Shown: positions 43,432 through 53,393, counted from the stretch's first letter. The stretch: 64,000 nt of DNA from Pseudobdellovibrionaceae bacterium (GCA_016785955.1 JAEUWH010000035.1:46404-110403); one strand, 5' to 3'. Made by a program: numbers and translations. The notes: generated from the sequence alone by a model not told the origin.

Positions 43432-44160
43432 ATGAATTTTTTTTTGGTCTCGTTTACCTTATTTTTTTCCCTATTTAGTTTCGCTGCTAACTCTGAATAC
43501 CCCGAACATTGGTGGAAACCTGTTTCCGAGCTGAAGCCTCCCAGTTGGGAAATCCTACCTCAAGCAGCTGATAAAGAAAAAAATGAAGTGATTCTTTCAA
43601 AACGCAATGAGCTTGGCCTATTATCTAATTTTGCGCCAACACCCTTTACAATGCTCGGTAAAAAATATGCTAGTCTTGAAGGTCTTTGGCAATCTATGAA
43701 GCTACCAGAAGACATAATCACTGATCCTCGGCGAACTAAACAACTCAACTGGCCAAGCAAACGCAGTGAAGTTGAGAATCAAACTGCATTCGAGGCCCTA
43801 CGCTCAGGTAAAGCGGCGGAAAAAATAATGCTGACTCATGGAATTTATTGGGTTTCATTTAACGGTTGGAAAATGGAATACAAAGGTAAAGACGCCGCTC
43901 CCTTTTACGATATTATCGAAGCCGCGACTCGCGCAAAGGCCGACCAAAATGCAGAAGTAAAAAAAATATTGCTCGCTACCGGCAATTTAAAACTACGCCC
44001 CGATCATCACGAGGACAAAGACGCCACCCCGGCCTACCGGTACTATGACATCTACATGAAATTACGTTCTGAACTGCAAAAAAATCCAGACGCTCAACTG
44101 TATAAGGATGACTGGTATACGATCTTTCAAAAAAATCACAAATTGGAAAAAATTAAGTAG
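43432..44160 (+). CDS. NADAR-domain protein with signal peptide
   Basis: 242 residues. A signal peptide (about 1-19, FFSLFSFAAN) is followed by a short linker and the NADAR/YbiA fold: NELGLLSNFAPTPF, YASLEGLWQSMK, DIIEAATRAKADQNAEVKKILLATG. NADAR proteins are N-glycosidases acting on ADP-ribose-linked or riboflavin-pathway substrates and usually lie in the cytoplasm. Here an export signal is clear, with a good promoter and ribosome site upstream, so it should act in the periplasm or outside the cell. Its target is unknown. It ends at the boundary of a 246-bp inverted-repeat element. Confidence 0.8.
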   Translation: MNFFLVSFTLFFSLFSFAANSEYPEHWWKPVSELKPPSWEILPQAADKEKNEVILSKRNELGLLSNFAPTPFTMLGKKYASLEGLWQSMKLPEDIITDPRRTKQLNWPSKRSEVENQTAFEALRSGKAAEKIMLTHGIYWVSFNGWKMEYKGKDAAPFYDIIEAATRAKADQNAEVKKILLATGNLKLRPDHHEDKDATPAYRYYDIYMKLRSELQKNPDAQLYKDDWYTIFQKNHKLEKIK

Positions 44161-44165
44161 CTTTA

Positions 44166-44411
44166 GAAACTGAGCCATTTGGTGGCGCGTATTCGTGTAA
44201 GAAACATTTCGATATTCAGAGTGCCTTTAGAGGCACCGAATCTTGCTCTTGCGTTTCTGGTACATGCTCAATTTAAAACTAGTCCCAGGCTTGTAACATG
44301 ACCGGCACATGATTAATTTAAAACCTAAGCGTCACTATTCATGCAGACTACATCGCTAGAAATAACAGATACGAATTTATCTAAAAACGCGCCACCAAAT
44401 GGCGTAGTTTC
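44166..44411. mobile_element. 246-bp element bounded by 24-bp inverted repeats
   Basis: A 24-base arm at 44166-44189, with core CCATTTGGTGGCGCG, recurs inverted at 44388-44411 with two or three mismatches (GAG versus ACG near the outer end). The interior has a perfect hairpin, GTGCCT/AGGCAC (44221-44236), and two copies of an ACATG-AATTTAAAAC segment. There is no ORF. It fills the gap between two convergent genes and the right arm touches the ferredoxin stop. This is the form of a small non-autonomous (MITE-like) element, but a target duplication could not be identified, so a large terminator-like structure is possible. Confidence 0.5.
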
Positions 44412-44808
44412 AGCTTTTTTTATCTTTTTCGTTCAAGATCATTGTGTCGATAACGGCCTTTGACTCATAGGTCTTATCTGACTTAAAGCCGCGGATTTTT
44501 TTATTGGAGGCATCATCACGCTCGAGCTGTTCTTTCATATCGACGGTGATATCACCAAAACAATATACCTGGCATGACAACCGACGACCATCTAAGAAAT
44601 AATTTGTTCCTAAGATATTCAACTCTGCCCGAGCCGGAGGATTAATATTCCCATCCCCCTCGATAATTTTAATTCGGCATTCCCCACAACTAGGGACTCC
44701 TTTGCAGATCGATTTAATAGGGATATTGTTCGCCCACGCGATTTCCAATAAACTTTTTTCCGACTCGGTATCTAAAACGATGTTTTGTGGTACAAATTTA
44801 ATTTTCAT
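44410..44808 (-). CDS. 2Fe-2S ferredoxin
   Basis: 132 residues from ATG 44808, one base after the tyrS stop; an upstream in-frame TTG at 44820 is not needed. The plant-type [2Fe-2S] pattern is Cys35, Cys41, Cys44 and Cys79. A C-terminal 40-residue extension is rich in Lys and Asp. It may supply electrons to one of the oxygenases in the same genome (the P450 or di-iron hydroxylase), but it is co-transcribed with tyrS rather than with them. Confidence 0.85.
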   Translation of the reverse strand: MKIKFVPQNIVLDTESEKSLLEIAWANNIPIKSICKGVPSCGECRIKIIEGDGNINPPARAELNILGTNYFLDGRRLSCQVYCFGDITVDMKEQLERDDASNKKIRGFKSDKTYESKAVIDTMILNEKDKKS

Positions 44809-44809
44809 A

Positions 44810-46039
44810 CTATTCCACAATCACTTTCAAAAATTTCTTTTTGCCAGCCTTTAAAATAAATTCTTTGCCAGCAACTAAATCCATTTTCATTTTTGCGTTC
44901 GAAACTTTTTCACTATCAATACTGACGCCACCACCTTCAATTAACCGAGAGGCTTCGGAATTTGTTTGCGTCATTCCCAGCTGAGTCATAAATTGATTTA
45001 AAGCCACATCTTTAGCCGCTTTCACACGTTTTTCTTCGACCTGATCTGGCAAACCCTTTTGTACAAAAATACGGTTAAACTCGTCTTCCGCATTCTGAGC
45101 ATCGGCTGCCGAATGAAATCGAGTCACTAAAAATTTAGCGAGATCGACTTTCACTTGGCGAGGGTGTTTCGCCTTATCTTGCACATCTTTTTTTAATTTA
45201 CTCAACTCACTGGGGGAAATATCAGAAAGTAACTCATAATAACGGTACATTAAATCATCCGACACACGCATCGTCTTGCCAAACATATCTTTTGGAGAGT
45301 CCACTACGGAAATATAATTATCCAATGACTTGGACATTTTATTTACACCATCTAAACCTTCCAAAATTGGCATCGTCAAAATACACTGTGGTTCCTGACC
45401 GTACTGAGACTGCAGGTCGCGCCCGACAAGCAAATTAAATTTTTGGTCTGTTCCGCCCAACTCGACATCAGATTTCAATGCCACAGAATCATAACCTTGG
45501 GTCAACGGATACAAAAGCTCATGCACCGCAATCGGCGTTTGGTTCTTTAAACGATTCGAAAAGTCGTCACGCTCTAAGATTCTGGCCACTGTATATCGCG
45601 ATGCCAAACGAATGAAATCAATTGAATTCATCGGCGCCAGCCACTTTGAGTTATAAACAATTTCTGTCTTATCTGGATCCAGAATTTTGAAGATTTGCTT
45701 TGCATAAGTCTTAGCATTTTCTTCGATTTGCTCGCGACTCAAAATCGGTCGCGTTGTATTTTTGCCGGAAGGATCACCAATGAGTGCCGTAAAGTCTCCG
45801 ATCAAAAACTGAATGTGATGTCCTAAATCTTGAAACGTTTTCAGTTTATTAATAACAACCGTGTGTCCGAGATGAATATCTGGTCGCGTGGGATCCGCGC
45901 CAAATTTGATCAACATTGGCTTTTTGGTTTCATAGCTGCGTTTTAATTTCTTTAGCATGTCCTCTTTAGAAATTAAATCAACGGCACCGAAACCAATTCG
46001 CTCGAGTTGTTCTTCTGGTTTTAATCCCGCCAACACCAT
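44810..46039 (-). CDS. tyrS: Tyrosyl-tRNA synthetase
   Basis: 409 residues, charging tRNA-Tyr. The class I motif is HLGH at residues 56-59 and KMSKS is intact ([11 protein letters not shown]). The C-terminal S4-type RNA-binding domain ([21 protein letters not shown]) is present. The gene is four bases after rny and one base before the ferredoxin gene, in a clear operon. Confidence 0.97.
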   Translation of the reverse strand: MVLAGLKPEEQLERIGFGAVDLISKEDMLKKLKRSYETKKPMLIKFGADPTRPDIHLGHTVVINKLKTFQDLGHHIQFLIGDFTALIGDPSGKNTTRPILSREQIEENAKTYAKQIFKILDPDKTEIVYNSKWLAPMNSIDFIRLASRYTVARILERDDFSNRLKNQTPIAVHELLYPLTQGYDSVALKSDVELGGTDQKFNLLVGRDLQSQYGQEPQCILTMPILEGLDGVNKMSKSLDNYISVVDSPKDMFGKTMRVSDDLMYRYYELLSDISPSELSKLKKDVQDKAKHPRQVKVDLAKFLVTRFHSAADAQNAEDEFNRIFVQKGLPDQVEEKRVKAAKDVALNQFMTQLGMTQTNSEASRLIEGGGVSIDSEKVSNAKMKMDLVAGKEFILKAGKKKFLKVIVE

Positions 46040-46042
46040 GAA

Positions 46043-47608
46043 TTACCTAGCCATATCAATCGATCGCGTTTCACGAACGACCGTAACTTTGGTTGACCCA
46101 AGATGAGGCAACTCGCGCTCGACCTTGCGAGCAATATCTCGAGACAATAAAACCGCCAAGTCATCCGTAACCTTGGCGCTTTCGACCAGGACACGAATTT
46201 CTCGGCCCGCTTGAATCGCAAACGTTTTTAGTACACCATCAAAACTGTTACCGATGGATTCCAAATCTTGAAGTCGGTGAATATAATTATCCATTTGTGG
46301 ACGACGCGCACCGGGACGAGTATGCGACAAAATATTGGCAGCATGAACGATCCATGCCAATGTCGAATTTGGCTTTTCGTCATCATGATGCGAGCGAATT
46401 GCATGACAAACATCTTCGGACTCACCATATTTTTTTGCCCATTCCGCACCAACAATCGAATGACTGCCCTCAACAGCGTGATCAATCGCCTTACCAATAT
46501 CATGCAACAACCCCGCCCGCTTGGCTAGCTTAGGATTCACACCTAATTCAGCGGCAAGCAAACCAGAAATATAGGAAACCTCCATCGAGTGATTTAAAAC
46601 GTTTTGCGCTTGGGACATTCGGTACTTGAGCGAACCCACTAATTTTACCAATTCGGGATGAATCTGATTCAAACCAAGCTCGACAATCACTTGATCTCCC
46701 GCTTCCCGAATCGATTTCATAATTTCTGATTTTTGTTTTTCGACAACTTCCTCGATACGGGCCGGATGCACACGACCATCTTCCATTAACTTTTCAATCG
46801 TACGCTTAGCAATTTCACGACGAATGGGATCAAAACCTGAAATAACAACCGCTTCGGGTGTATCGTCTACGATCAAATCCACTCCACAAAGCGCCTCAAG
46901 CGTGCGGATATTACGCCCCTCACGGCCAATAATTTTCCCCTTCATCTCGTCATTTTGCAGCGCCAACACACTGACCGTACGCTCGGAAGTGTATTCAGAA
47001 GCAAATCGCGACAAGGCCGTCGCAATAATTTTCTTAGCACGCAACTGAGATTCACGCTGAGTTTCAATTTCGATCTCGGCAATACGTTTGGCGGCATCCG
47101 TTTTAGCCTCGTCTTCTAGCGAAGAGATCAACTCGCGCTTGGCTTGATCTTGAGTCATCTGAGCCACAGTTTGCAGTTTGTTTTTTAAATTATTCAACTC
47201 GTCTTCAGATTTCTTATCCTGATCCGTTAGCTTTTGCTCCTGAATACGCATTTTTTCTTCGCGATCCTTTAAAGAACCCATAAATCGATCATGATCATCT
47301 TTGTTTTTCTTCGTCAGATCATCCATCTCTTTCAGTTTTTTTTCCAACTGTTGTTCTTTAGAACGCATTTGATTTTTTTGTTTCTGAATCTCTGCTTCCA
47401 AGTTTTTACGCGCACGCGCTTCAAAATCTTTAGACTTTGCCTCCGAATCCTTTTTAATCTTGTTGGCTTCGTTCTTCGCTTTGCTCAATATTTTCTCGGC
47501 TTCGATACGAGCCGATTTCTTTTGGATTTCATCTTTGTACTTTTTAATAAAAAACACTGCGGCACCACCAACGATCAACCCCACAATGATTGAAATTACT
47601 AACTCCAT
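46043..47608 (-). CDS. rny: Ribonuclease Y
   Basis: 521-residue membrane-anchored endoribonuclease that starts mRNA decay. An N-terminal TM (residues 2-24), a long Lys/Glu-rich coiled coil (about 28-185), a KH domain with GKIIGREGRNI, and an HD domain with LLHDIGKAIDH and SHHDDEK are present in order. Length is normal. It lies one base after the cyclo-ligase gene and just before tyrS. Confidence 0.97.
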   Translation of the reverse strand: MELVISIIVGLIVGGAAVFFIKKYKDEIQKKSARIEAEKILSKAKNEANKIKKDSEAKSKDFEARARKNLEAEIQKQKNQMRSKEQQLEKKLKEMDDLTKKNKDDHDRFMGSLKDREEKMRIQEQKLTDQDKKSEDELNNLKNKLQTVAQMTQDQAKRELISSLEDEAKTDAAKRIAEIEIETQRESQLRAKKIIATALSRFASEYTSERTVSVLALQNDEMKGKIIGREGRNIRTLEALCGVDLIVDDTPEAVVISGFDPIRREIAKRTIEKLMEDGRVHPARIEEVVEKQKSEIMKSIREAGDQVIVELGLNQIHPELVKLVGSLKYRMSQAQNVLNHSMEVSYISGLLAAELGVNPKLAKRAGLLHDIGKAIDHAVEGSHSIVGAEWAKKYGESEDVCHAIRSHHDDEKPNSTLAWIVHAANILSHTRPGARRPQMDNYIHRLQDLESIGNSFDGVLKTFAIQAGREIRVLVESAKVTDDLAVLLSRDIARKVERELPHLGSTKVTVVRETRSIDMAR

Positions 47609-47609
47609 T

Positions 47610-48218
47610 TCAGCCCTCTATTTCTACACACCTATTTTCGGTGATAATATAATTCATTCTAATGTCCCAACTTTCAGTCGGCAGAGGTTGCTCTGTCCAC
47701 TGGCAATCAAAACAAATCCCAATTTTCAACCCGTTAAAGCGGGATAAATACCGATCATAAAAACCCTTACCTCGGCCAAGACGATCACCAAAGGCACTAA
47801 AGCCCAACCCCGGCACCAGCATCACATCAATGTCCTCCGCTGGAACAACAGAATTAGACGACGGATGCTTAAAACCCAGCGGCGACACATTCCAAGGCTC
47901 AGATAAATACTCACGAACAGGCATAAACTGAATTTCGTCCCCAGAGCCAAGAGAAATCAGCTTTGGAAAAACAAACGAATACGACGACAAAGAATACAGC
48001 GCCGAAAGGTCTGGTTCACTAGACATACCAACAAACCCAGCCACAACCGCCCCAGAGTTCACAATCAAAGATTTAATTTGCGATACAATACGACCCTCAG
48101 CGGAAGCCTTAAACGAAGTATCAGATGTGAACACCTTAAGCTTAGCTTTCAACTCTTTACGAGCCTCAGCTTTAAGCCCAAGACGACTATTAAACTCAGA
48201 ATTCAAATAAAACCCCAA
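47610..48218 (-). CDS. 5-formyltetrahydrofolate cyclo-ligase
   Basis: 202 residues. The MTHFS/YgfA family pattern PGLGFSAFGDRLGRGKGFYDRYL is visible in part, with SELDPD-type N-terminal basics. It converts 5-formyl-THF to 5,10-methenyl-THF with ATP. In many bacteria ygfA follows zapA, with 6S RNA between them; here only 85 bases separate the genes. It is one base before rny. Confidence 0.92.
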   Translation of the reverse strand: MGFYLNSEFNSRLGLKAEARKELKAKLKVFTSDTSFKASAEGRIVSQIKSLIVNSGAVVAGFVGMSSEPDLSALYSLSSYSFVFPKLISLGSGDEIQFMPVREYLSEPWNVSPLGFKHPSSNSVVPAEDIDVMLVPGLGFSAFGDRLGRGKGFYDRYLSRFNGLKIGICFDCQWTEQPLPTESWDIRMNYIITENRCVEIEG

Positions 48219-48303
48219 AGCTAAAAACCTCTTCTAAAAGCTCTATAGATGGCAGGCGCAAGGCAAAGAACAATGCTGTCTGCTGACGCCTATAGGACTT
48301 TCA

Positions 48304-48636
48304 CTACTTTTTGGAGTTTTCGATTTCTACCGATAATTTCAAGACCCGCTCTTCAATTTTCTCTAGCTCACGGTGCGCTTTACGCTTCAGCAAGATTAAC
48401 TCTTCCGCTAAATTCAATGCGGTTAAAACGGCGGCATTCTGATACGATCCATGCTTAGTGAGCGCTAAAGACTCTTCCATCTTTTTATTGATAAAGGCGA
48501 CTAGCTCTTGAACAGTTGCGTCATCGTGATTGGTCTTCAGACGATAGGGGATACCAGCTATCAAAAACTCATAGGCTCTTGCTTCTTTAGCAAAACCTTT
48601 AGATCCTTTTACTAACTCATCTTCAGAGTGAATCAT
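48304..48636 (-). CDS. zapA: Cell division protein ZapA
   Basis: 110 residues, matching ZapA: the FLIAGIPYRLKTN beta strand, a helix with VAFINKKMEE, and AALNLAEELILLKR in the C-terminal coiled coil. ZapA bundles FtsZ filaments. The N-terminal start could be a few residues downstream. It precedes the cyclo-ligase gene. Confidence 0.85.
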   Translation of the reverse strand: MIHSEDELVKGSKGFAKEARAYEFLIAGIPYRLKTNHDDATVQELVAFINKKMEESLALTKHGSYQNAAVLTALNLAEELILLKRKAHRELEKIEERVLKLSVEIENSKK

Positions 48637-48707
48637 GACTTCAACCTTCGTAGATATTCGAAAACTCAGAATTAATTATATATTTTATATAGTTAATGTC
48701 CATCAAT

Positions 48708-49301
48708 TTATCGTTTCAAACACAAACAAAGAACACCCTGAGTCTTCTTACTATCGCACTTCAATTGTACTTTGCCATTACTCTGTGACAGATCAAGCTC
48801 CACAACGGAATCATTGCTTGTTTTGTAGGACAATTCGAGTTCGTTTGGCTTCGTGTCAACAAGAAGAGATTCGTCTTCAACCAAAGTCGCATTTAAAAGA
48901 AATTTCTCAGGGGCCTCTCGCAAAGGATTTTTAAACTTTTCTTCGCGTGCAAGCATTTCTCCAATGTTGTCTTTATCTAATTTTTCCAAATAGTAATCGT
49001 ATTGCGCCTGCCCCTTGACCCACTTCTGCAGACTGATCGTCAAACGATGGCGTTCCGTTCCCAATTTTGGATCTGTAAATAAAATTTTGCGATATCGCAA
49101 CGTCGACTTCACTGACGGATATTTTTGATCAATTGCCTTTTTAAGCATCGGCAGTTCAACACCAAATTCAAACTTTGGGTCTTTCAATTCAGGATAACAT
49201 TGAATCAAATTTTGATAGGAAATTGACGGCAGCTTCTTTCGCTGCGACTGCGCGTTCAGAATCGGTACAAAAAATAAAAAAGCGATGAGCCATCGGATCA
49301 C
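48708..49301 (-). CDS. Secreted protein of unknown function
   Basis: 197 residues with a signal peptide (about 1-18, FVPILNAQS), then beta-rich sequence with Asp/Lys pairs and C-terminal cysteines (LKCDSKK, LCLCLKR). No motif is recognised. It is upstream of zapA on the same strand and may be read together with it; the gap of 71 bases leaves room for a promoter. Confidence 0.6.
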   Translation of the reverse strand: MIRWLIAFLFFVPILNAQSQRKKLPSISYQNLIQCYPELKDPKFEFGVELPMLKKAIDQKYPSVKSTLRYRKILFTDPKLGTERHRLTISLQKWVKGQAQYDYYLEKLDKDNIGEMLAREEKFKNPLREAPEKFLLNATLVEDESLLVDTKPNELELSYKTSNDSVVELDLSQSNGKVQLKCDSKKTQGVLCLCLKR

Positions 49302-49430
49302 CGTTCTATACTTCCGTTTACTATTTCAAATGTCTATCAGTTTTTACAATTTTATATTTTCCAGCAGCAAGCATAACGAATCGTCGTCACTTTGCACAGC
49401 TTACCGACACCCATGTTCCCCGAAAAATGA

Positions 49431-49445
49431 ATGACAAATTGTCAT
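49431..49445. promoter_or_regulatory. Perfect 15-base palindrome ATGACAA-A-TTGTCAT
   Basis: Seven-base arms flank one base between the L,D-transpeptidase stop and the 49.3-kb secreted gene. It could be an operator or a small terminator stem; no clean U-tract follows. Confidence 0.3.
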
Positions 49446-49462
49446 CATGATTCACCCCATTC

Positions 49463-51898
49463 CTACTGGGTTTTGATCACGACAGTTTTACCACTTTGCT
49501 CCCCGCGCGCTTTGTACGCACCAGGAAACACCATCACACGATCGTTAACAGACATGGGCGCAGCCAGTAAGCGCCGTTTGTGACTGACTCGAAACCGATC
49601 TCCTGGTTGAGAAACCCAAAGTTGCGAAAACTCGCCGTCAGCATATTTTTCACTCAGTGAACTGGCTCCAAACGTAAACAGAGCTTTCAATTCTTCTGGG
49701 GATTTGGCATTACGATAGATCTTACAAACCTCGGTCGCCTCTTCCGTAAGCGCCAAACCTTTAGCATTCAGACATAATCCATAGTCAAGTCTCTCGTTCA
49801 TCACTTTCACGCCCAATGATGACAGATAATAATCACCGAAATCATATTGCGAGAACTTCAGTGGAGATTGGGAAAAATAAAAACTTTCCATCAGAATACG
49901 TTTTTGTTCTATAGTCGAATTCAAATCATGAAACACTCTAATTCGAGCCTCTGTAGCCAAATCATCAGGCATCTGCATATCCACCATTTTAATCTCATTT
50001 ATACTTTTTCCCCCCAGAGTAAGAACTTCGGCATAGATTTGGTTTTCATAAATGGCTATGTAATCCGCCGGGTCTACTAAATATTTTTTATTAAACTCCA
50101 GCGTACTTTTTAACTCGCACGAATTTCTTTTGTTCTTCACGCATTTATAAAGTTTAACAAACTTTGAGATTTGCATTGCGGTGGGATTTCCAGAAAAACT
50201 AATCACGGCTTTGTTTTCTGGAATCACCAGGCCTTCCGCCCACTGATCTGCTTGCATCTCGTCAACTTTCGAACTCAATGCAGAATCTCTCGAAAACAAA
50301 ATTCCAGCCAGGCGCACATCTGAACCATAGGCATCGTCCGCAAATCTCAAAATACCCTCAGCAGAAATATCAGTGGTGATAAACGAGGTGTACACTGGTA
50401 ACGATTTTTTCATACGAATACGTGTCGGTTTCGGCTCAAGCTGGGTATCGAGACCAGCTTTTACAATCTGAGTAATCTTGTCCAGAGTATAAGAAGACTG
50501 ATCTCGCAAAACATATTCCGCAAAAAGAAATGGCTTTTCAAGACGAACGCAGCCACTGCTTAACAAACGCTGATTGTTCGTAAATAAATGACGTTCATTC
50601 GTATCATGCAAATAAATACTCCAAGGGTTTGTCAGAGGAAATTTGACTAACCCCAAAGCATTGTCTGCTCCCGACCCCTGCACAATACGAAAATTAAAAT
50701 TCGCCTTTGTGACGCGACTCCAATCAATCGATTCAGGATCAACAATCTCGTTCGTTGCATTGTCATAAAGAGTCATATTGTGATTTGCTAAATATCCAGG
50801 ATCTACTTTAATTCTAGGCAACTTGTCTTTCACCGCAATATTAAATGGCACGGTCCACGTCGGATTCAATTCCACAACCGTCACAACATCTTTCAAGGTC
50901 GGCGTACGACGAAATTTTTGGCCATTAATTGTTTTCATTTCCATGACCAACTTACTGTTTTCAAACAATTTGAATTCTTGAAATGCAAGGTTTACAAAAA
51001 TGTGATTCACCTCAAACTCGTTTGGCAACATGCGCGCTTTCTCCATGGCCAAAAATATTTTTTTCTTACGACTTTCAATTCCAACATTTAAAATTTTAAC
51101 GAGACTGGTCGTGATACCTTTTTCCTGTGTGCGATAATACTTGTGAAACAACGCCAATTGATCAGCCAGATTTTTATCATACACATCACTTTGACTTTCA
51201 AACTTGAATCCATAATGCGTCAGCTGAGTTTTAAGTTCTGGAATAAACGCTGAACTGGCGTGCAATTCGATCGGTTCTTTCGGCAAAACAAGCGTCTTCC
51301 ATGTTTTTTCCTTCTCAGCGGCCAAAACCTTATTCAAAGCCTCCTTAAGAGACTGATAAATTCGATTTTTTGGCTCCAGCCCTCTTAAAGCGTTCTTTAT
51401 TTCCTGAGCGTCCGAAGCCATGGTCGCCATGATTGCCGATTGTGACCAAACCTCAAAAGACTTACGAGGTAATTTTGTATCATCATCTAAAATATAATAA
51501 TCCGTGATGCGCCCCTGGTATAAATATCGGGACATTTGCACCCATTTATCAGTCAATAAAATTTCCAACCAAAACAAATTCCCTTCGTTTTTTTCTTTAG
51601 CCAACAATGTGGCAAGCTGAGGATCCACAAAATCTGTTTTGGAAAATCCAAATTCGCTGGGGTCATTTAAAACATCAAGAAATGCATAGGCAGCCGGAGT
51701 CAGCTGTCCATCCTGAACCCAAATGGCATGGTGATTGACTTCCTCATACACTCGTTTAACCGAATCGACTTGGATTAAATATTTACCTAACTTCTGAATA
51801 GCTTTGTCTTGCTCAGCCCACTTCTTAATACTGTCGTTCAGACCGGCCTGCGCAAGATTCAAAAAAAGAAAGAAACTGACAACTAAATACCTATACAT
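49463..51898 (-). CDS. Large L,D-transpeptidase (YcbB/LdtD-like)
   Basis: 811 residues with a signal peptide (about 1-18). The first part (about 40-300) resembles the scaffold/peptidoglycan-binding region of YcbB, and the YkuD catalytic domain at about 300-480 carries HDTNERH and the active-site SSGCVR with Cys450. About 330 further residues follow, beta-rich and without recognised motifs. It would form 3-3 cross-links or lipoprotein attachments in peptidoglycan. Such enzymes matter in the Bdellovibrio group, where the predator and prey wall are remodelled, but its action on self or prey wall cannot be told. Gene is a lone unit; a 145-base gap precedes ftsY. Confidence 0.88.
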   Translation of the reverse strand: MYRYLVVSFFLFLNLAQAGLNDSIKKWAEQDKAIQKLGKYLIQVDSVKRVYEEVNHHAIWVQDGQLTPAAYAFLDVLNDPSEFGFSKTDFVDPQLATLLAKEKNEGNLFWLEILLTDKWVQMSRYLYQGRITDYYILDDDTKLPRKSFEVWSQSAIMATMASDAQEIKNALRGLEPKNRIYQSLKEALNKVLAAEKEKTWKTLVLPKEPIELHASSAFIPELKTQLTHYGFKFESQSDVYDKNLADQLALFHKYYRTQEKGITTSLVKILNVGIESRKKKIFLAMEKARMLPNEFEVNHIFVNLAFQEFKLFENSKLVMEMKTINGQKFRRTPTLKDVVTVVELNPTWTVPFNIAVKDKLPRIKVDPGYLANHNMTLYDNATNEIVDPESIDWSRVTKANFNFRIVQGSGADNALGLVKFPLTNPWSIYLHDTNERHLFTNNQRLLSSGCVRLEKPFLFAEYVLRDQSSYTLDKITQIVKAGLDTQLEPKPTRIRMKKSLPVYTSFITTDISAEGILRFADDAYGSDVRLAGILFSRDSALSSKVDEMQADQWAEGLVIPENKAVISFSGNPTAMQISKFVKLYKCVKNKRNSCELKSTLEFNKKYLVDPADYIAIYENQIYAEVLTLGGKSINEIKMVDMQMPDDLATEARIRVFHDLNSTIEQKRILMESFYFSQSPLKFSQYDFGDYYLSSLGVKVMNERLDYGLCLNAKGLALTEEATEVCKIYRNAKSPEELKALFTFGASSLSEKYADGEFSQLWVSQPGDRFRVSHKRRLLAAPMSVNDRVMVFPGAYKARGEQSGKTVVIKTQ

Positions 51899-52043
51899 GA
51901 AGCCACCCTAGTTACGGGTTAGCTATATCAATTCCTATACCATAAATAGAGAGTTATAAGTCCACACGCACACAAATCGACCTGCGTTACTTTTCCACAA
52001 ATGAGTATATTTTTCACTGCTAAAACACAGTTCTAAATTTCAA

Positions 52044-53228
52044 CTAAAGGATAGAATCTACATATTCTTGCTGCGAGAATGGTTTGAGATCATTTATCTT
52101 TTCACCAATACCCAAGATTTTAATAGGAATTTTGAGTTCATTAGAAATCCCAATGACGACTCCACCCTTTGCCGTTCCATCCATTTTTGTCAGGATAACT
52201 CCCGTCAAAGACAGCGCCTGATGAAACTCACGCGCCTGAATCAAAGCATTCTGCCCCGAATTCGCATCCAAAACGATCCAAATATCATGTGGCGCTTCCG
52301 ACGTATTTTTACTCATTACACGTTTCACTTTTTTCAATTCTTCCATCAGATTCACTTGAGTATGCAAACGGCCAGCAGTATCGATAATGACAAGATCATA
52401 ACCTTGGGCTTTGCCTTTAGCGACGGCATCAAACGCTACAGCGCTGGGATCGGTCACCCCCTCTGGAGAAAAAATCTCGACCTGAGCTCGATCCGTCCAA
52501 ACCTTCAACTGATTCTGAGCGGCCGCACGAAATGTATCACCAGCGGCCACAAGCACACGCTTGCCTTGACTCGCCATCAAAGCAGATAATTTTCCAATCG
52601 TTGTTGTCTTACCAGCACCATTCACTCCCACAATCATTAAAACCGTAGGACCTTCTTGGGCCCATCGAATGCGCTTTGCAATTTCAACGTGATCCTCGTT
52701 GATAGAGCCGTTAGACGCATTCAAAATAGAAAGAATTTTTTCTTTCAAAGTTTTTTTTATCGCATCCAAATTTTTCTTATCCGACGACGACAGCGCCTGG
52801 TCCAAATGCTGCATCAAAGACTGCACCGTTTGCGACCCGATATCGGCCGTATATAAAACTTCTTCAATATCCTCTAAAGGCTGAGCCGAATTCGAAGAAA
52901 ACACACTCTTAATGCGGCCCCAAAAATTCTCCTTAGTTTTAACTAAGGCCTTCTCGACCGTATTAGACTCTTCAAGCATTTCAACAGGGGTAACGTCGGT
53001 CGTTTCACCAATCGATGCTTCAACTAAAACTTTTTCAGGAACCCCAGCATGAAAAGACTCCGAAAGTTTGTCATACGAACGAGCCGTCAGAGACTCAGGA
53101 GATTTTTGCTCGACCCGAGGTTTCTTCTTCAAAATTTTCAAAATAAACGGAGTAAAGATCGCAAGGATAATTAAACCCACAGCAATCACTAAGTATTGTA
53201 TCGCCTCTTGATGAGCTTCTGGCATCAT
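52044..53228 (-). CDS. ftsY: Signal recognition particle receptor FtsY
   Basis: 394 residues. An N-terminal TM segment (about 7-28) and a charged linker precede the NG GTPase: GVNGAGKTTT (G1), GDTFRAAA, DTAGRLHTQ (G3) and TKMDGTAKGG (G4). It docks ribosome-nascent-chain/SRP complexes at the membrane. The TM helix is longer than in E. coli, as usual for many Deltaproteobacteria-like groups. It follows the smc gene on the same strand but is separated by a smc terminator. Confidence 0.95.
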   Translation of the reverse strand: MMPEAHQEAIQYLVIAVGLIILAIFTPFILKILKKKPRVEQKSPESLTARSYDKLSESFHAGVPEKVLVEASIGETTDVTPVEMLEESNTVEKALVKTKENFWGRIKSVFSSNSAQPLEDIEEVLYTADIGSQTVQSLMQHLDQALSSSDKKNLDAIKKTLKEKILSILNASNGSINEDHVEIAKRIRWAQEGPTVLMIVGVNGAGKTTTIGKLSALMASQGKRVLVAAGDTFRAAAQNQLKVWTDRAQVEIFSPEGVTDPSAVAFDAVAKGKAQGYDLVIIDTAGRLHTQVNLMEELKKVKRVMSKNTSEAPHDIWIVLDANSGQNALIQAREFHQALSLTGVILTKMDGTAKGGVVIGISNELKIPIKILGIGEKINDLKPFSQQEYVDSIL

Positions 53229-53274
53229 TTTAAACCCCGCTGGAAAAGTTGATTTTGATATAACTTACTAGACT

Positions 53275-53303
53275 CCAATAAACAAGAAGACGTTGTTTAT
53301 TGG
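53275..53303 (-). promoter_or_regulatory. 11-bp hairpin in the ftsY leader
   Basis: CCAATAAACAA pairs with TTGTTTATTGG around a seven-base loop. It sits between the smc terminator and ftsY and may be part of a leader or attenuator. On the minus strand TTGTTT followed after 16 bases by TTATAT could be the ftsY promoter. Confidence 0.35.
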
Positions 53304-53345
53304 AACCTTTCGTGTGGGCTGATAGTTCCACGTTCACCACAAAAA

Positions 53346-53361
53346 GCCTAGACAACTAGGC
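53346..53361 (-). terminator. Rho-independent terminator of smc
   Basis: On the minus strand GCCTAG pairs with CTAGGC around TTGT, followed by TTTTT, about 35 bases after the smc stop. Confidence 0.75.
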
Positions 53362-53393
53362 GCCGGGAACAGCACCTCGCCGCACAAGGGATA

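Noticed and set aside
48219..48303. 6S RNA between zapA and the cyclo-ligase gene
   Set aside because: The gap is only 85 bases, half the usual 6S length, and the only pairing seen is a short CTATAG stem; no large central bubble could be drawn.
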